Source of the DNA: Armigeres subalbatus
Taxonomy: Eukaryota; Arthropoda; Insecta; Diptera; Culicidae
Direction: 5' to 3'
DNA: 64,000 bases
NCBI RefSeq assembly: GCF_024139115.2
Contig: NC_085140.1
Coordinates: forward strand, 314,343,259 to 314,407,258
Below the pieces are notes generated by a model that searched no databases, had not been told where the DNA came from, and saw nothing but the letters and a program-made list of their open reading frames with translations. Below are positions 34,083 through 46,057 of this stretch, piece by piece; the stretch's first letter is position 1, and each line of letters begins with the position of its first letter. The translations under genes were made by a program, and so were the position numbers.

Positions 34083-34245
34083 CGCCAAATGGCATTCTGC
34101 GGAATGACTTTCGGTGAAAAGGTACATTCCGCGAAGTGTCTTTCGGAAAAAAAGTGCATTCCGCGAATTGTGTTTCGAAGATTTGGTATATTCCGCGGAA
34201 TGTCGCACGGCCAAAAAATCCCGCGAAATGTTTTCGGCAAAATAG
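34083..34245 (+). repeat. Degenerate tandem repeat of about 33 bp
   Basis: CATTCTGCGGAATG, ACATTCCGCGAAGTG, GCATTCCGCGAATTG and TATTCCGCGGAATG follow at about 33-bp spacing, with TTTCGG-A-rich linkers. Open frames here follow from the 11-codon period. Confidence 0.7.
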
Positions 34246-35309
34246 TATACAACCATACATAACATTTGCAAAACATTCAATTTAGGCTTAATTTGTGTAG
34301 CGTTTTGTTGTTATCTGGCGTGCTCACCGCTGAAAAAAAATTACAAATAATGTGAAATAAAACAATTGGCGCACCAATTCCATGTTTTCGAATGGTATTG
34401 ATTTGGGTACATGGTATGAATTTAAGGAGTGGTAACCCTATCATTTGAAATATAGTGGTTACTAAGAACAAATTTTATCAAAGTAACTTATTATTATCAC
34501 AATTTGTTGTTGAACACAAATTGTGTTCAGCTGTTGTTTTGTGCTTAGAATCGGGTTGTCATTGGTAATTGCGTGGAGGCTCTCCTTTCCAATGACTGGG
34601 CTCCAATGACTGAACTCTTCCTTTCCGGCCTGTGCGTTTGCGTCACTGATGATGAATTTCAATTCGTGTTTTGGACATTCTCCGTAGGTCTTGTCAAGAT
34701 GCACATAGAACCCCTCCTTCACATCATCGGGTTTGCCGTTGGTTGGTGCTTATGCGTCAAGCTGTAGTTGAAGAACTTGACCTTAACTTGCCCTCAAGAC
34801 TAACATATTACTAACTCAATATGCTACTGACGATTGAAATTGGCTTTTTGATACCTCGTGCATGTTTAGCTCAAGATTGGGAATAGAATAGACTTTGGAG
34901 GATGTCCGGATATATGCTTCACGAACTCTCCAATCTTGATCAGGTATTGCTCTGTCTATGAGTTCTCTAATTCTTCGCCGTCGACATTTTTTGGCATCAG
35001 TGAGCCGCCGTTTCAAATTTGTCACGCCGCTGAACTATAATTTTCGCCAACGCCAATTCAAATTTGTAGAAATCTGCAAAATTTTCCATGCCAATTCCGA
35101 AGAACCAGCGGAGTTTCCGATTAATTTCCTGATTGAAATTCCCAAAACATCATGTTGGAACTCGAGAGTATTTTTTCGTGGAAATAAAATAGATTTCCAT
35201 GAAAACTCCATGCGATCTTCCGTAAAAGTTTCGGAAAGCTTTCCGAAAGAAATTCCGAAAAATCCCGGGTAAACTTTCTTGAAAACTTGGAAGAACTTTC
35301 TGTGGGAAT
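34246..35309. other. Spacer without recognised gene
   Basis: Short open frames on both strands (for example 34816-35025 minus, 35035-35358 minus) show no known domain. The segment 35170-35275 is rich in TTTCC/GGAAA alternations (GGAAAGCTTTCCGAAAG) resembling the degenerate repeats on either side. Confidence 0.4.
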
Positions 35310-35725
35310 GCTGGAAATGGTCGTTTGGCAATAAGGTCCATTTGGCCGAAAGGGACATACGATCGAATGTGTCGTTTTGTCGAACTTGTAACTTTGCTGA
35401 AAAAGTCGTTTGGTCGAAATGGTCGTTTGGCAGAATGAGCCATTTCGCCGAACGGGTTGGGATTTTTGGCTACATGACCCGTTAATAAAACGTCATTTTT
35501 GAACCGTTAAGGCAAACGACCATTTTTGACCTTATGACCGTTTCGTCCAGATGGAATTCGTCTAGATGACTTTCAGCTTAACGTGTTATTCGGCCAAGTG
35601 GCAATCGAAAAAAGTTTTATTTTAGCAGAATAATTTTTGGTCAAACGACAAGGACGTGTAACTTTTCCAAAAGTTTTCGGCCGAAAACTATTTGCCAGAA
35701 AGTTGTGGCCGAAACCCATCTAGCA
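35310..35725 (+). repeat. Degenerate short tandem repeat around GTCGTTTGG / GGCCGAA
   Basis: Motifs such as TGGTCGTTTGGCA, GTCGTTTGGTCGAAATGG, CATTTCGCCGAACGG, CTAGATGAC and GGCCGAAACCCATCTAGCAG recur every 15-25 bases without a fixed unit. It appears to be an old short-period array feeding directly into the hairpin at 35732. Confidence 0.5.
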
Positions 35726-35731
35726 GAAAAT

Positions 35732-36024
35732 CTCGCTTAACTTTTCAAAAGGACCTAAGCAACATTTTGTTCATGAATTTATGTTAGTACTGCAATCAAA
35801 AGCTTTCATGTTGGTCTATTGATTGCAATATTCAAATTAATTCATGAAAAAATGTTTTGTTTATTACCAGACTAAGGCCGTAGTGGCCTGTGCAATACAT
35901 AAAAGACTTCTCCATTCGGCTCGGTCCATGGCTGCACTTCGCCAACCACGCAGTCTGCGGAGGGTCCGCAAAGCGTCCTACAATGAAAAAATGTTACTTG
36001 AGTCCTTTTGAAAAGTTAAGCGAG
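35732..36024. repeat. Imperfect hairpin with 67-bp arms, split by a LINE
   Basis: The left arm (35732-35799) starts CTCGCTTAACTTTTCAAAAG. Its reverse complement is found in 35819-35856 joined to 35996-36024, with a spacer of about 19 bases (35800-35818). The arms match at roughly 80 percent or more. The right arm is interrupted by a 5'-truncated LINE at 35857-35982. Confidence 0.8.
35857..35982 (-). mobile_element. 5'-truncated RTE-like LINE with perfect 13-bp target duplication
   Basis: On the minus strand 35977-35864 is a clean open frame ending LRTLRRLRGWRSAAMDRAEW ... ATTALVW and TAA, the extreme C-terminus of an RTE-like ORF2, followed by a TAATAAACAA tail. It is flanked by ATGAAAAAATGTT at 35844-35856 and 35983-35995, identical over 13 bases. 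That is the signature of target-primed reverse transcription with heavy 5' truncation: only about 126 bases were copied. Confidence 0.92.
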
Positions 36025-37481
36025 AAATGTCATTTGACTGAAATGGACAACTGATTTTTTGGCATAAAAAAGTCACCTGTAGCTGGCAATCTGACTATGG
36101 TAGAACTTGCCCCGTAGCACACCACGTAAAGGTGTCTACCCAGCGTTACGGGTGTTTGCCCGAAATGGACATACGAACAAAAAGCTCATTCGGCCCATCT
36201 GGTCCCAAAACGTCGACCTGTTTCGTTAAATAGCATTCCAAAGAATTTCTTGCGAAGCTTCCGAAAAAAATTCTTTTCCGTTGAAATATAAAATCTTTTT
36301 GTTGGGATCCACATTTTTAATAATTTCCCCCCAGACAGTCTGAAGAATTTCATTTGCAAATTAAGCAAAATGATTGGATTAAGGGCATAGCACGATGTAT
36401 TGAATCTGGTTTTCTGGATTAGTAGGCATAACATCCGGATATCGCAGCCTCGCAGCTTAGTTTTCATTTAGCATTTTCACAGATATGTACTGCGAGTTTT
36501 TACGTTAGTATTTAGTGATCACCTTTTACTTCTCGTATTTACAAATACATCAATGTTTGCAAAAGAATGATTGTGGGTCGAAGAACAGTAATTAAAATTT
36601 TGGATTTTTAGTCCATCTATCCTTAACAATAACATTTGCATTTGAAAAAAAAATCATCCAATATTTTGAAAATTCATTCTGAAATGTGATCGTGTATACG
36701 ATTTTTAATTGACGAAAACGAACGCTCTATTTTAAACTCGTTTTCCAGACTTATTTAGACATTTCACTAAAGAAGCTTTTTGGTAGTTGCAGCTGAGCAG
36801 CATATTGAGAAATGTGTTTATGGGATCTGGATTTGACAGTTGTCAGCAAAGTGACAATGGCAAATTTTACCCTAGTGTTGTTCTCTATTTATTTTATAAA
36901 ATAAATCTATTCTTTGATTTTTCATCACTTACAATTATATAATCTTTATCTAGTAAGTGAAACTGACAGCAGGATATTTGAATTTCCTAAACATCATTTC
37001 AATCTGCCAAAGTAGTGCACGTCAGAGTCACATGAACAGCAGTGTGTCAAAAATTACTTGAATAAGATTGTATAATCTTGTGAGTAGCGAAAAATGAAAA
37101 AGTTTTATTTGCGAAAGTGTACGATAGCATTGCATGCCACATAACGGTGTCTTCTTTGCGTTAGGGGTATATTATTTCTAGAGTCTCATTTATATATCTT
37201 AACGTATAATATAAATCGTATTTGAATATACGCATTATTCTGCATCAAATGCATAACGTTAACGCTTTTACCAAAGATAAATATAGCACTATCAGTTGCA
37301 CAAATGGAAGCATTAGAAATGATAAATGATTTCCAATAGTAGTATCATCGATTCGAATAACTTTCCCACGAGGAACCACTTAAGGCTAATGTCTTAATAC
37401 CCGTTTATCGATTATGTCACTAATGAAACGCAATAAATAAGCAATATGCGGCATTTTATAGAAATGTTCATCCTTCTCCGC
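36025..37481. other. Spacer without recognised gene
   Basis: AT-rich DNA. ACACCACGTAAAGGTGTCTA and GCGTTACGGGTG (about 36119-36150) are echoed by CCACATAACGGTGTCTTC and GCGTTAGGGGTA (about 37137-37168), so two copies of a dispersed repeat may be present. A palindrome, AAGATTGTATAATCTT, lies near 37065. Confidence 0.4.
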
Positions 37482-37754
37482 TCATTGTCTTATCGTCAAT
37501 ATCCAAAACCGATCAATGTGCTGTTTGTTCATTTTTATTATTGCCGCGAATATTTCAGCTGGGGCGTGTTTGTTTGCCCAAAACAAAGCAAAGCTCGTAA
37601 GCATTATGCAAATAAAAATCATCAGCTTGAACAAATCATCAAACCAGGTAACCAGATGTGAGCAAACACCACCGGAGACGATCGACAAACTCTGGTATTT
37701 TGGCTTCTGCACGACGAAAAGAAACGGAATCGTCATCCCTCTAATCTCTTCCAT
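37482..37754 (-). CDS. Possible exon of a membrane protein, perhaps a chemoreceptor
   Basis: A 90-codon minus-strand frame begins at an ATG in good context (ACAATGG, 37752-37754) and contains one strong membrane segment, LMIFICIMLTSFALFWA, followed by a polar helix (AAIIKMNKQHIDRF). The pattern of a hydrophobic helix followed by a basic 'KMNKxxxxDR' stretch resembles parts of insect gustatory or odorant receptors, but this is a weak resemblance by eye. No downstream exon was identified. It could equally be chance or a pseudogene. Two overlapping + strand frames in the same place have lower hydrophobic organisation. Confidence 0.25.
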   Translation of the reverse strand: MEEIRGMTIPFLFVVQKPKYQSLSIVSGGVCSHLVTWFDDLFKLMIFICIMLTSFALFWANKHAPAEIFAAIIKMNKQHIDRFWILTIRQ

Positions 37755-38950
37755 TGTGAACCACTCACGCGTTTTGTCCTGTTCCTAAGGGTAGGAACTC
37801 TCCTGCATCAGAGCTTCGAGAGTTCAACCCTGGTGCATTGCGTCGGGACCACAAAATCAAGCGGGAAAACGTTGCACCGTCACCACACCGCCGCCATCAG
37901 GTCTATGCCCTCAAGGATAAATGCAACATTACGATGACGTCTGCAGCATACTACCTTTCAGGGGGGTAATGGGGAAATATGTCACCTTGAAGTAAATTTT
38001 TAAGCTTAATATTGGTTTGTATTCAAATATTATTTTCTTATTTGAATCACATATTTAATCTATACATTAGATCTAGTATAAAACGAAGCATTGAAGTGTA
38101 GGTAAGTTGAGGTTCCTAAAAGTACATGAGCATGTTCAAAAGAAACATTCCAAACTATCTAAAAATGTGCACTCTCTCTATGAAGACTAACTAATACGTA
38201 TAATAGTAGTGGCTTCTACGGTATAATTGTGATTTTTAACAATATTACTATCTTTTTTTCAAATGTGCTTGTAAAACATGCCAATTTCGATTTTTTGGAT
38301 TGGACCTTCCGGCAGGATGAAATTGCCAGCAAATACAACGCTGAGTCGTTTGTAACCATTTCCCCTGTCGACAATGACTGGCAGGCGCACATCGTCGTTA
38401 CCGATGCCTCTTTGTCAGGATTTCTTTTCGTCATGCATTTCTCCTTGCAGCTACGATTTTTTTCGTCCTTCTAATGATCTCGATCAGCTGTGCCATATTG
38501 AGAATTGAGGTACACACACATCAAGTAAGCTCGGATTTATTCTTTCCTACCTTCCTGCTTCATCTGTGGCGCTGCCAATGCATGATGAGCGAAGGTGAGC
38601 TGTGTTTCCCTTTAAATTTTTAATCAAAAATATTGTATACGAGTAGGAAGAACGATCCGGCGAGGAATGCTTCGGGACGATTGTTCGATGTCTTGAGACG
38701 CAAGGAATCGTATCAATTTGTTTTGTTTGGCCTTTGCTCAGGTACGGCTTGGAAATGGGTCGCATGCGGTGGATTAACGTGGTGGCAGCTGATCCATTTA
38801 GCTATTGCGAGTACAATTTTGGAATCACCTTGACATAATCTAGTAATTAACGATCTACTGTACTGTTAAAATGCATATTATTCGGTAATGCACAGCACAT
38901 GTTTTCCAAACGAACAAATTGCTTCTAAATTTGCGAAACAGAATCCACGT
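37755..38950. other. Spacer, possible exon remnants
   Basis: Open frames at 38229-38474 (+) and 38633-38833 (+, containing FGLCSGTAWKWVACGGLTWW) have no recognised domain. Splice-like sites (CTCAG|GTACGG near 38740, CTTGCAG near 38445) exist but do not build a convincing gene. Confidence 0.3.
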
Positions 38951-39020
38951 GTCTTGGAGAGACTCGAACCCTTAATCTCCTACTCCTTTGATAAGCGTGG
39001 TAGTCCCTACACATCAAGAC
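38951..39020 (-). pseudogene. tRNA-like sequence (SINE head or tRNA pseudogene)
   Basis: On the minus strand the 70-base segment starts GTCTTG and ends CAAGAC, giving a six-base-pair acceptor-like stem. It contains GGGTTCGAGTCTC, a near-consensus RNA polymerase III B box, with a partly paired T arm, and GGAGTAGGAGATTAAGGG upstream. The D arm and anticodon arm are poor. It is more likely a tRNA-derived SINE or a decayed tRNA than a functional tRNA. Confidence 0.4.
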
Positions 39021-39669
39021 CCCTTATAGGTCACGTTTGCGGACAAGCCATCAAGATCAAAATCCGAGAACCATCCGCGGTTAAGCCCTTTTTTTGTTTT
39101 TGCAAATGTTTTTGTTAATTGCAATAACGCCCAAAATGCGCAGTAAAGATAGTTATCGGAGACGCTATCGCGTAGATTGTTAGTATTTCGTCCTGTCATT
39201 GGTATTACTAACGAAAGGTAATAGTTCACGTCTTATATTCGCAGCCGTTATTTACTGGACGTCAGAATACCCACGAATGCACTTTACAACAGCCAGGTGG
39301 TTCTCCCCGATAGATCACGCACTGATCAATAGACGGCATTTTCTTAGACCTTATAGGTTTCTGAATGGTTCAAACATTAACTCGGATCGTATCCTTTTAG
39401 TTGGAAAAATTCGGGCGCATCCAACCAGCATCACATATTTAAGACACTACAGAAACAACTGGGTGTGCTGAACAAACTCTTTAGCTAGAAATGGTTTTGT
39501 AGACAAAGCTTAATCCCGGTTTTGTGGCTATACTTATATTCTAGAAGCAAGATAAAGGTGTGGCAAGGGCTGTGATGCATGGCCAAATAACATTATTACT
39601 GTTCTGTTTATGAAGAAATGATTGGATTCAATGGGATTTCTCTCTATGAAGGGCCTAAATAGCGGAATC
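39021..39669. other. Spacer without recognised gene
   Basis: No known domain. An open frame at 39199-39471 (+) is unremarkable. Confidence 0.4.
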
Positions 39670-40190
39670 TTGTCATGATGCTCTTGAGAAAAATAAAACA
39701 AGACTGTATCGAAACCTATACTGCATTACTTCTCGATAGTAATGGAGTAATTCGATGTCCACTTTAGCACCCAAAATATTTCTATTGGGTGAAGTTCTGG
39801 CGAGTTTGGAGGATTTGCCTTCTCCAGAACACAATATCAACATCGTTGGCTCCATCACCCGTTTCGAGTAAACGCACGATGCCAGGTCCGGCCAAAACAG
39901 AGTGTCAACTTCGTGGGACCGAGGGAAGGGCAGCAGAGATTTCCGGAAGCAATCGTCTTCATATATTTGGCCGTTTCTGGTGCCGGTCGTTATGTGCGGC
40001 TTGCTAAATTTGCCGCACCCATAGATCGCCTGCCAAACCATGTACTTTTTGGCTAATTTGTTAAACTTTTGCTTCCGACAAGACAGGCCGACGAAAAACT
40101 CCAGGCTGGGGATCTTCTGTACGCTTTCATGTACGGCTCGTCGCACCAGTCACTCGCGGTACAGCTTCATGGCGTGTGATATGGTCATCT
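39670..40190 (-). pseudogene. Degraded Tc1/mariner-type transposase
   Basis: The minus strand encodes, in order, MKLYRE-stop-LVRRAVHES, KKYMVWQAIYGCGKFSKP, HITTGTRNGQIY and TLFWPDLASCVYSK (second catalytic Asp in FWPDLA, residue 87 of the frame starting 40146). In a shifted frame it encodes ANPPNSPELHPIEIFWVLKW, which carries the third acidic residue (the Glu of HPIE). This is the catalytic half of a Tc1-superfamily transposase. At least one stop, one frameshift and the loss of the N-terminal DNA-binding part make it inactive. No TIRs were identified around it. Confidence 0.85.
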
Positions 40191-40479
40191 TATCCTGTTT
40201 ATCGTTTCGTTAAGGTACTTTACCTTGACGACTTGGAATCCGACCTGCTTCCCTATCTGCGGGACAAACTAGATGCTTAAGGATTGCGCCACCAGAAGTA
40301 CTCGACAGTGCTGTCATGGTGGTTACTCCAAGTTACTCACTGAGTAACCAGCTCTCGGGACCAAAAAAAAAAATGTTTTTGCTTACTTTTCACCGAAACG
40401 AAAAATAATTTTCTTCTGAAAAATTTTCCGCTCTCTAAGATCGCTTTTACTGCTCCTACCATTCTGAAATCGTTCCCCC

Positions 40480-43400
40480 TTATATTCTCCATGTATCCTA
40501 TTCGGGATTCCCGCTCCCCTAGAACGTATTATTCGAACATTTTGCACCCCCGTAGATTTTGAAATATGTCCTCTGCAGGATCTCCGCCCTCCTATACGAA
40601 TCCCTCTAACTGATTTGCGCCTCCTTAGATTAAAAAAAAGTCCTCTACGGGATCTAGAACGTATTATTTGAACTTTTTTGCGCCCCCGTAGAATTTATTT
40701 ATTTAAATATCTCCGCCCTCCTATACGTATTCCTCTAACTTTTTTTGCGCCCCCGTAGATTTCAAAATATGTCCTCTACGGGATTTCCGCTCCCCAAAAA
40801 CGTATTACTCGAACTGTTAGCGCTCCTGTAGATTTAGAAATATGTCCTAGGCAGGATCTCCGCCCTCCCATACGTGATCCTCTAACTTTTTTTTTGCGCC
40901 CCTGCAGATTTAAAAAAATTTCCTCCACGGGATTTCCGCTCTCCTAGAACGTATTATTCGAACTTTTTTCGCCCCGTGGATTTAGAAATATGTCCTCTGT
41001 AGGATCTCCACCCCTATATGTATTCCTCTAACTTTTTTGCGCCCCCTTAGATTTCAAAATATGTCCTCTATGGGATTTCTGCTCCCTTAAAAGTATTATT
41101 CGAACTGTTTGCGCCCCCGTAGATTTAGGAAAATTGCTGCTCTCTTAAAACGTATTTTTCGAACTGTTTGCGCCCCCGTAGATTTAGAAATATGTCCTCT
41201 GCAGAGTCTCCGCTCTCCTATATGTATTCCTCTAACTTTTTTGCGCCCCTGTAGATTTGAAAAAAAAATGTCCGCTTCGAGATTTCCGCCCCCCTAGAAA
41301 CTTCAAACTTTTTTAGCGCCCCCGTATTCCTTTAACTGTTTGGAGCCTCCTTAAATTTAAAAAAAGTACTCTATGGGATTCCCGCCCCAAGAACGTATTA
41401 TTTAAACTTTTTTGCGCCCCCGCAGAATTTATTTATTTATTTTATTTATTTATCTCCGCCCTACTATACGCCGTATTCCTTTAATTGTTTTGGGCACCCT
41501 TAGATTTCAAAATATGTCCCCTGTTGTATCTCCGCCCTCATATACTCATTCCTCTTGCGCCCTCTTAGATTTCAAAATATGTCCTCTACGGGATTTCCGC
41601 TCCCCTAAAACGTATTACTCGAACTGTTTGCGCCCCTGTAGTTTTAGGAATATGTCCTCTGCAGGATCTCCGCCCTCCTATACGTATTTCTCTAATTGTT
41701 TTGCGCCCCCTTAGATTTCAAAATATGTCCTCTACGGGATTTCTGCTCCCTTAAACGTATTATTCGAACTGTTTGCGCCCCCGTAGATTTAGGAAAATTG
41801 TCCGCTTCGAGATTTTTACCCCCTAGAACGTATTATTCGAACTTTTCTACGCCCCCGTGCATTTAGAAATATGTACTCTGCAGGATCTCCGCCCTCCTAT
41901 ACGAATCATTCTATTTTGCGCACCCGTACATTTTGAAATATTTCCTCTACAGGATCTCCGCCCTCCTATACGTATTTCTCTATTTTGTGCCCCTGTAGAT
42001 TTTGAAATATGTCCTCTGTAGGATCTCCGCCCTCCTATATGTATTCCTCTAACTGATTTGCGCCTCCTTAGATTAAAAAAAGTCCTCTACGGGATTCCCA
42101 TTCCCTAGAACGTATTATTCTATTTTTTTTTTTGCTCCCAAGTAGATTTTGGAATTTTATACGTATTCCTCTAACTTTTTTGCGCCCCTGTAGATTGAAA
42201 ACAAATCCTCTTCAGGGTTTCCGCCTTCATAGAAGGTATCATTCAAACTTTTTGCGCCCCCGTGGATTTAGAAATATGTCCTCTGCAGGATCTCCGCCCT
42301 CCTATACGTATTCCTCTAATTTATTTGCGCCCCCTAAGATTTCAAAATATGTCGTCTACGGGATTTCCGCTCCTCTAGAACGTAATTTTCGAACTTTTCA
42401 AGCCCCATAGAATTAGAAATATGTCCTCCAAACTCCTATACGCATTCCTCTAACTTTTTTTTTGCGCAACTGTTGATTTAAAAAAAAATCCGCTTCCGAT
42501 TTCCATATTGTTCGAACTTTTTTGCGCCCCCGAGGATTTAGAAATATGTCCCCTGCAGGATCTCCACCCTCCTATAAGTGTTCCTCTAACTTTTTTGCGC
42601 CCCTAAGATTTCAAAATATGTCCTCCACGGGATTTCCGCTCCCCTAAAACGTATTATTCGAACTGTTTGCACCCCCGTAGATTTAGAAATATGTCCTCTG
42701 CAGGATCTCCACCCTCCTATAAATGTTCCTCTAACTTTTTTTTGAGCCCCGGTAGAAATAAAAAAAAATGTCCGCTTCGGGATTTCCGCCCCCGAGAACA
42801 TATTATTCAAACTTTTTTGCGCCCCCGTAGAATTAGAAATATGTCCTCTACATGATCTCTGCCCTCCTATATGTATTCCTCTTACTTTTTTGCGCCCTGT
42901 AGATTTTAAAAAAATTGTCAGCTTCCCCTAGAACGTATTATTCGAACTTTTTTGCGCCCCCATAGATTTCAAAATATGTCCTCTACGGGATTTCCGCTCC
43001 CCTAAAACGCATTATTCGAACTGTTTGCGCCCCCGTAGATTTAGAAATATGTCCTCTGAAAGATCTCCGCCCTCCTATACGTGTTCCTTTAACTTTTTTG
43101 CGCCCCTGTAGATTTAAAAAAAATGTCCGCTTCGGAATTTCCGCTCCATAAAATATATTATTCGAACATCATTGCGCCCTCATTAATTTAGAAATATGCC
43201 CTCTGCTGGATCTCCGCCCTCCTATATGTATTCCTTTTACTTTTCTGCGCCCTATAGATTTTAAGAAATTTTTCCGCTTCGGTATGTCCGAACGAATTAT
43301 TCGAACTTTTTTTGCGCCCCCGTGGATATGAAAATATGTCTCCTCCTATACGAATTTCTTCAACTCTTTTGCGCCCCCGTAGATTTCAAAATATGTCCTC

Positions 43401-45465
43401 TACGGGATTTCCGCTACCCTAGAACGTATTTTTCCTACTTTTTTGCGCCCCCGTGGATTTAGAAATATGTCCTCTGTATGATTTCCGCCCTCCTATATGT
43501 ATTCATCTATTTTTTTTTGCGCCCTGTAGATTTTAAAAAAAATGTCCTCTGCGGGATTTCCGCTCCCCTAAAACGTATTATCCAAACTTTTTTGCGCCCC
43601 CGTGGATTTAGAAATATGTCCTCTGCAGGATCTCCGCCCTCCTATACGTATTCCTCTAATTTATTTGCGCCCCCCTAAGATTTCAAAATATGTCCTCCAC
43701 GGGATTTCCGCTCCCCTAAAACGTATTATTCGAACTGTTTGTGCCCCCGTAGATTTAGAAATATGTCCTCTGCAGGATCTTCACCCTCCTATAGGTGTTC
43801 CTCTAATTTATTTGCGCCCCCCTAAGATTTCTAAACATGTCCTCTACGGGATTTCCGCCCCCGGAACGTATTATTCTAACTTTTTTGCGCTCCCGTAGAA
43901 TTAGAAATATGTCCTCTGCATGATCTCTGCCCGCCTATATGCATTCCTCTTACTTTTTTGCCCCCTGTAGATTTCAAGAAAATTGTCAGCTTCGGGATAT
44001 CCGCCCCCTAGAACGTATTATTCGAACTTTTTCGCGCCCCCGTGGATTTAGAAATATGTCCTCTGCAGGATCTCCGCCCTCCTATACGTATTCCTCTAAT
44101 TTATTTGCGCCCCCCTAAGATTTCATGTTTATCCTCTACGGGATTTCCGCTCCCCTAAAACGTATTATTCGAACTGTTTGCGCCCCCGTAGATTTAGAAA
44201 TATGTTTTTTGAAGGATCTCCGCCCTCCTATACGTGTTCCTTTAATTTTTTTTTGCACCCCTGAAGATTAAAAAAAAATTGTCCGCTTCGGGATTTTCGC
44301 CCCATAAAATGTTTTATTCGAACAGTATTGTGCCCTCATTAATTTAGAAATATGCCCTCTGCTGGATCTCCGCCCTCCTATATGTATTCCTCTTACTTTT
44401 TTGCGCCCTGTAGATTTTAAGAAAATTTTCCGCTTCGGGATTTCCGCCCCCTAGAACGTATTATTCGAACTTTTTGCGCCCCCGTGTATATGAAAATATG
44501 TCCTCTGCAGGAACTCCGCCCTCCTATACGAATTTCCTCACCTTTTTTGCGCCCCGTAGATTTCAAAATATGTCCTCTACGGGATTTCCGCTCCCCTAGA
44601 ACGTATAATTAAAAAAAAAAAAAATCAGCGCCCCATGGATTTAGAAATATGTCCTCTGCAGGATCTCCGCCCTCCTATATGAATTCCTCTAACTTTTTTG
44701 CGTCCCTGTAGATTGAAAAAAATGGTTCTCTGGAGGATTTCCGCTCCCCTAAAACATATTATTCTCCTCCTATATGTATTCCTCTTACTTTTTTGCGCCC
44801 CGTAGATTTTAAAAAATTGTCAGCTTCGGGATATCCCGTAGATTTCAAAACATGTCCTCTACGGGATTTCCGCTACCATAAAACGTATTATTTGAACTGT
44901 TTGCGCCCCCGTAGATTTAGAAATATGTCCTTTGAAGGATCTCCGCCCTCCTATACGTGTTCCTTCAACTTTTTTTGCGCCCCTGTAGATTAAAAAAAAA
45001 TTGTCGCTTCGGGATTTCCGCCCCATAAAATGTATTATTCGAACATTATTGCGCCCTCATTAGTTTAGAAATATGCCCTCTGCTGGATCTCCGCCCTCCT
45101 ATATGTAATCCTCTTACTTTTTTGCGCCCTGTAAATTTTAAGAAAATTTTCCGCTTCGGGATTTCCGCCCCCTAGAACGTATTATTCGAACTTTTTTTGC
45201 GCCCCCGTGGATAAGAAAATATGTCCTCTGCAGGAACTCCGCCCTCCTATACGAATTTCTTCAACTTTTTTGCACCCCCGTAGATTTCAAAATATGTCCT
45301 CTACGGGATTTCCACTCCCCTAAAACGTATTATTCAAACTTTTTTGCGCCCCCTTGGATTTAGAAATATGTCCTCTGTAAGATCTCCGCCTATACGAATT
45401 CCTCTATTTTGCGCCCCCATAGATTTTGAAAAATGTCCTCTGCAGGATCTCCGCCTTCCTATACG
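40480..45465 (+). repeat. Satellite A: about 74-bp units with alternating subtypes
   Basis: About 67 units share GCGCCCCCGTAGATTT and ATGTCCTC. Subtype 1 continues TGCAGGATCTCCGCCCTCCT then TATACGTATTCCTCTAAC. Subtype 2 continues TACGGGATTTCCGCTCCCCT then AAAACGTATTATTCGAAC. A third form has ATGTCCGCTTCGGGATTTCC. Subtype 1 regularly alternates with subtypes 2 or 3, so the effective unit is a dimer of about 148 bp. Runs of T (before GCGCCC) and A (before ATGTCC) vary in length. Open frames such as RPRRFRNMSS are by-products. Confidence 0.93.
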
Positions 45466-46057
45466 TTAGATCTGTTTACCATTTTCAAAAGTATTTTAGA
45501 TTCAAAGTGCCACCGCTCTATTTCAATGAGTATCTTAAATGGAGTCTCCTGACCAATTTTCAGCCAAATCCATGGACATTTAGAGATGCATCAAACGAGA
45601 TTTGTGATTTTTCAGACTTTTTCGTAAAAATATCATCTGAACGCATCAATTTAACTCCGAGTTTAACTCCACCTAATAAAAGGATTAGTCGTTGATAGCT
45701 TTTTAGACTATTATTGCTTTTTGCATTGAAACTTTTTGTTTCGTCACTGAAACCATTGACACTTGTCTTCAGCGACTGCTTCCGCGATAGAGCATTTGCA
45801 CATTTTATTCACGCATACATCTATATTGCTGTCAAAATGTGCATTTGACAATTAAATTTTCAGCTAAAAGCTCTATTTTTTGACACCGGTGCACTCACAC
45901 AACCAATCGAAATCAGTTGTCAAAAAATCAGGAGTACCAACTTGACCACTATCTCCTTGTCGCCGAGTCTGGCGCTGAGTGCTCGGCGCGGAAACCCAAA
46001 GGTGGGAATAAAATTTTGGGGCTTATGCGCAATATCTACCACTTCCACTTCCACTAC
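45466..46057. other. About 590-bp insert interrupting satellite A
   Basis: Satellite A stops after CCTATACGT and resumes at CTCCCCTAGAACGTATTATTC. The sequence between is unrelated, moderately AT-rich, and has no recognised coding region, TIR or poly-A. A CTTCCACTTCCACTACCACT run adjoins the right junction. Either an unidentified element or local host DNA. Confidence 0.5.

Noticed and set aside
36917..37090. Possible MITE with about 60-base inverted ends (TTTTTCATCACTTACAA / reverse of TTGTGAGTAGCGAAAAA)
   Set aside because: The arms match only loosely, no target duplication is visible, and AT-rich sequence makes chance pairing likely.
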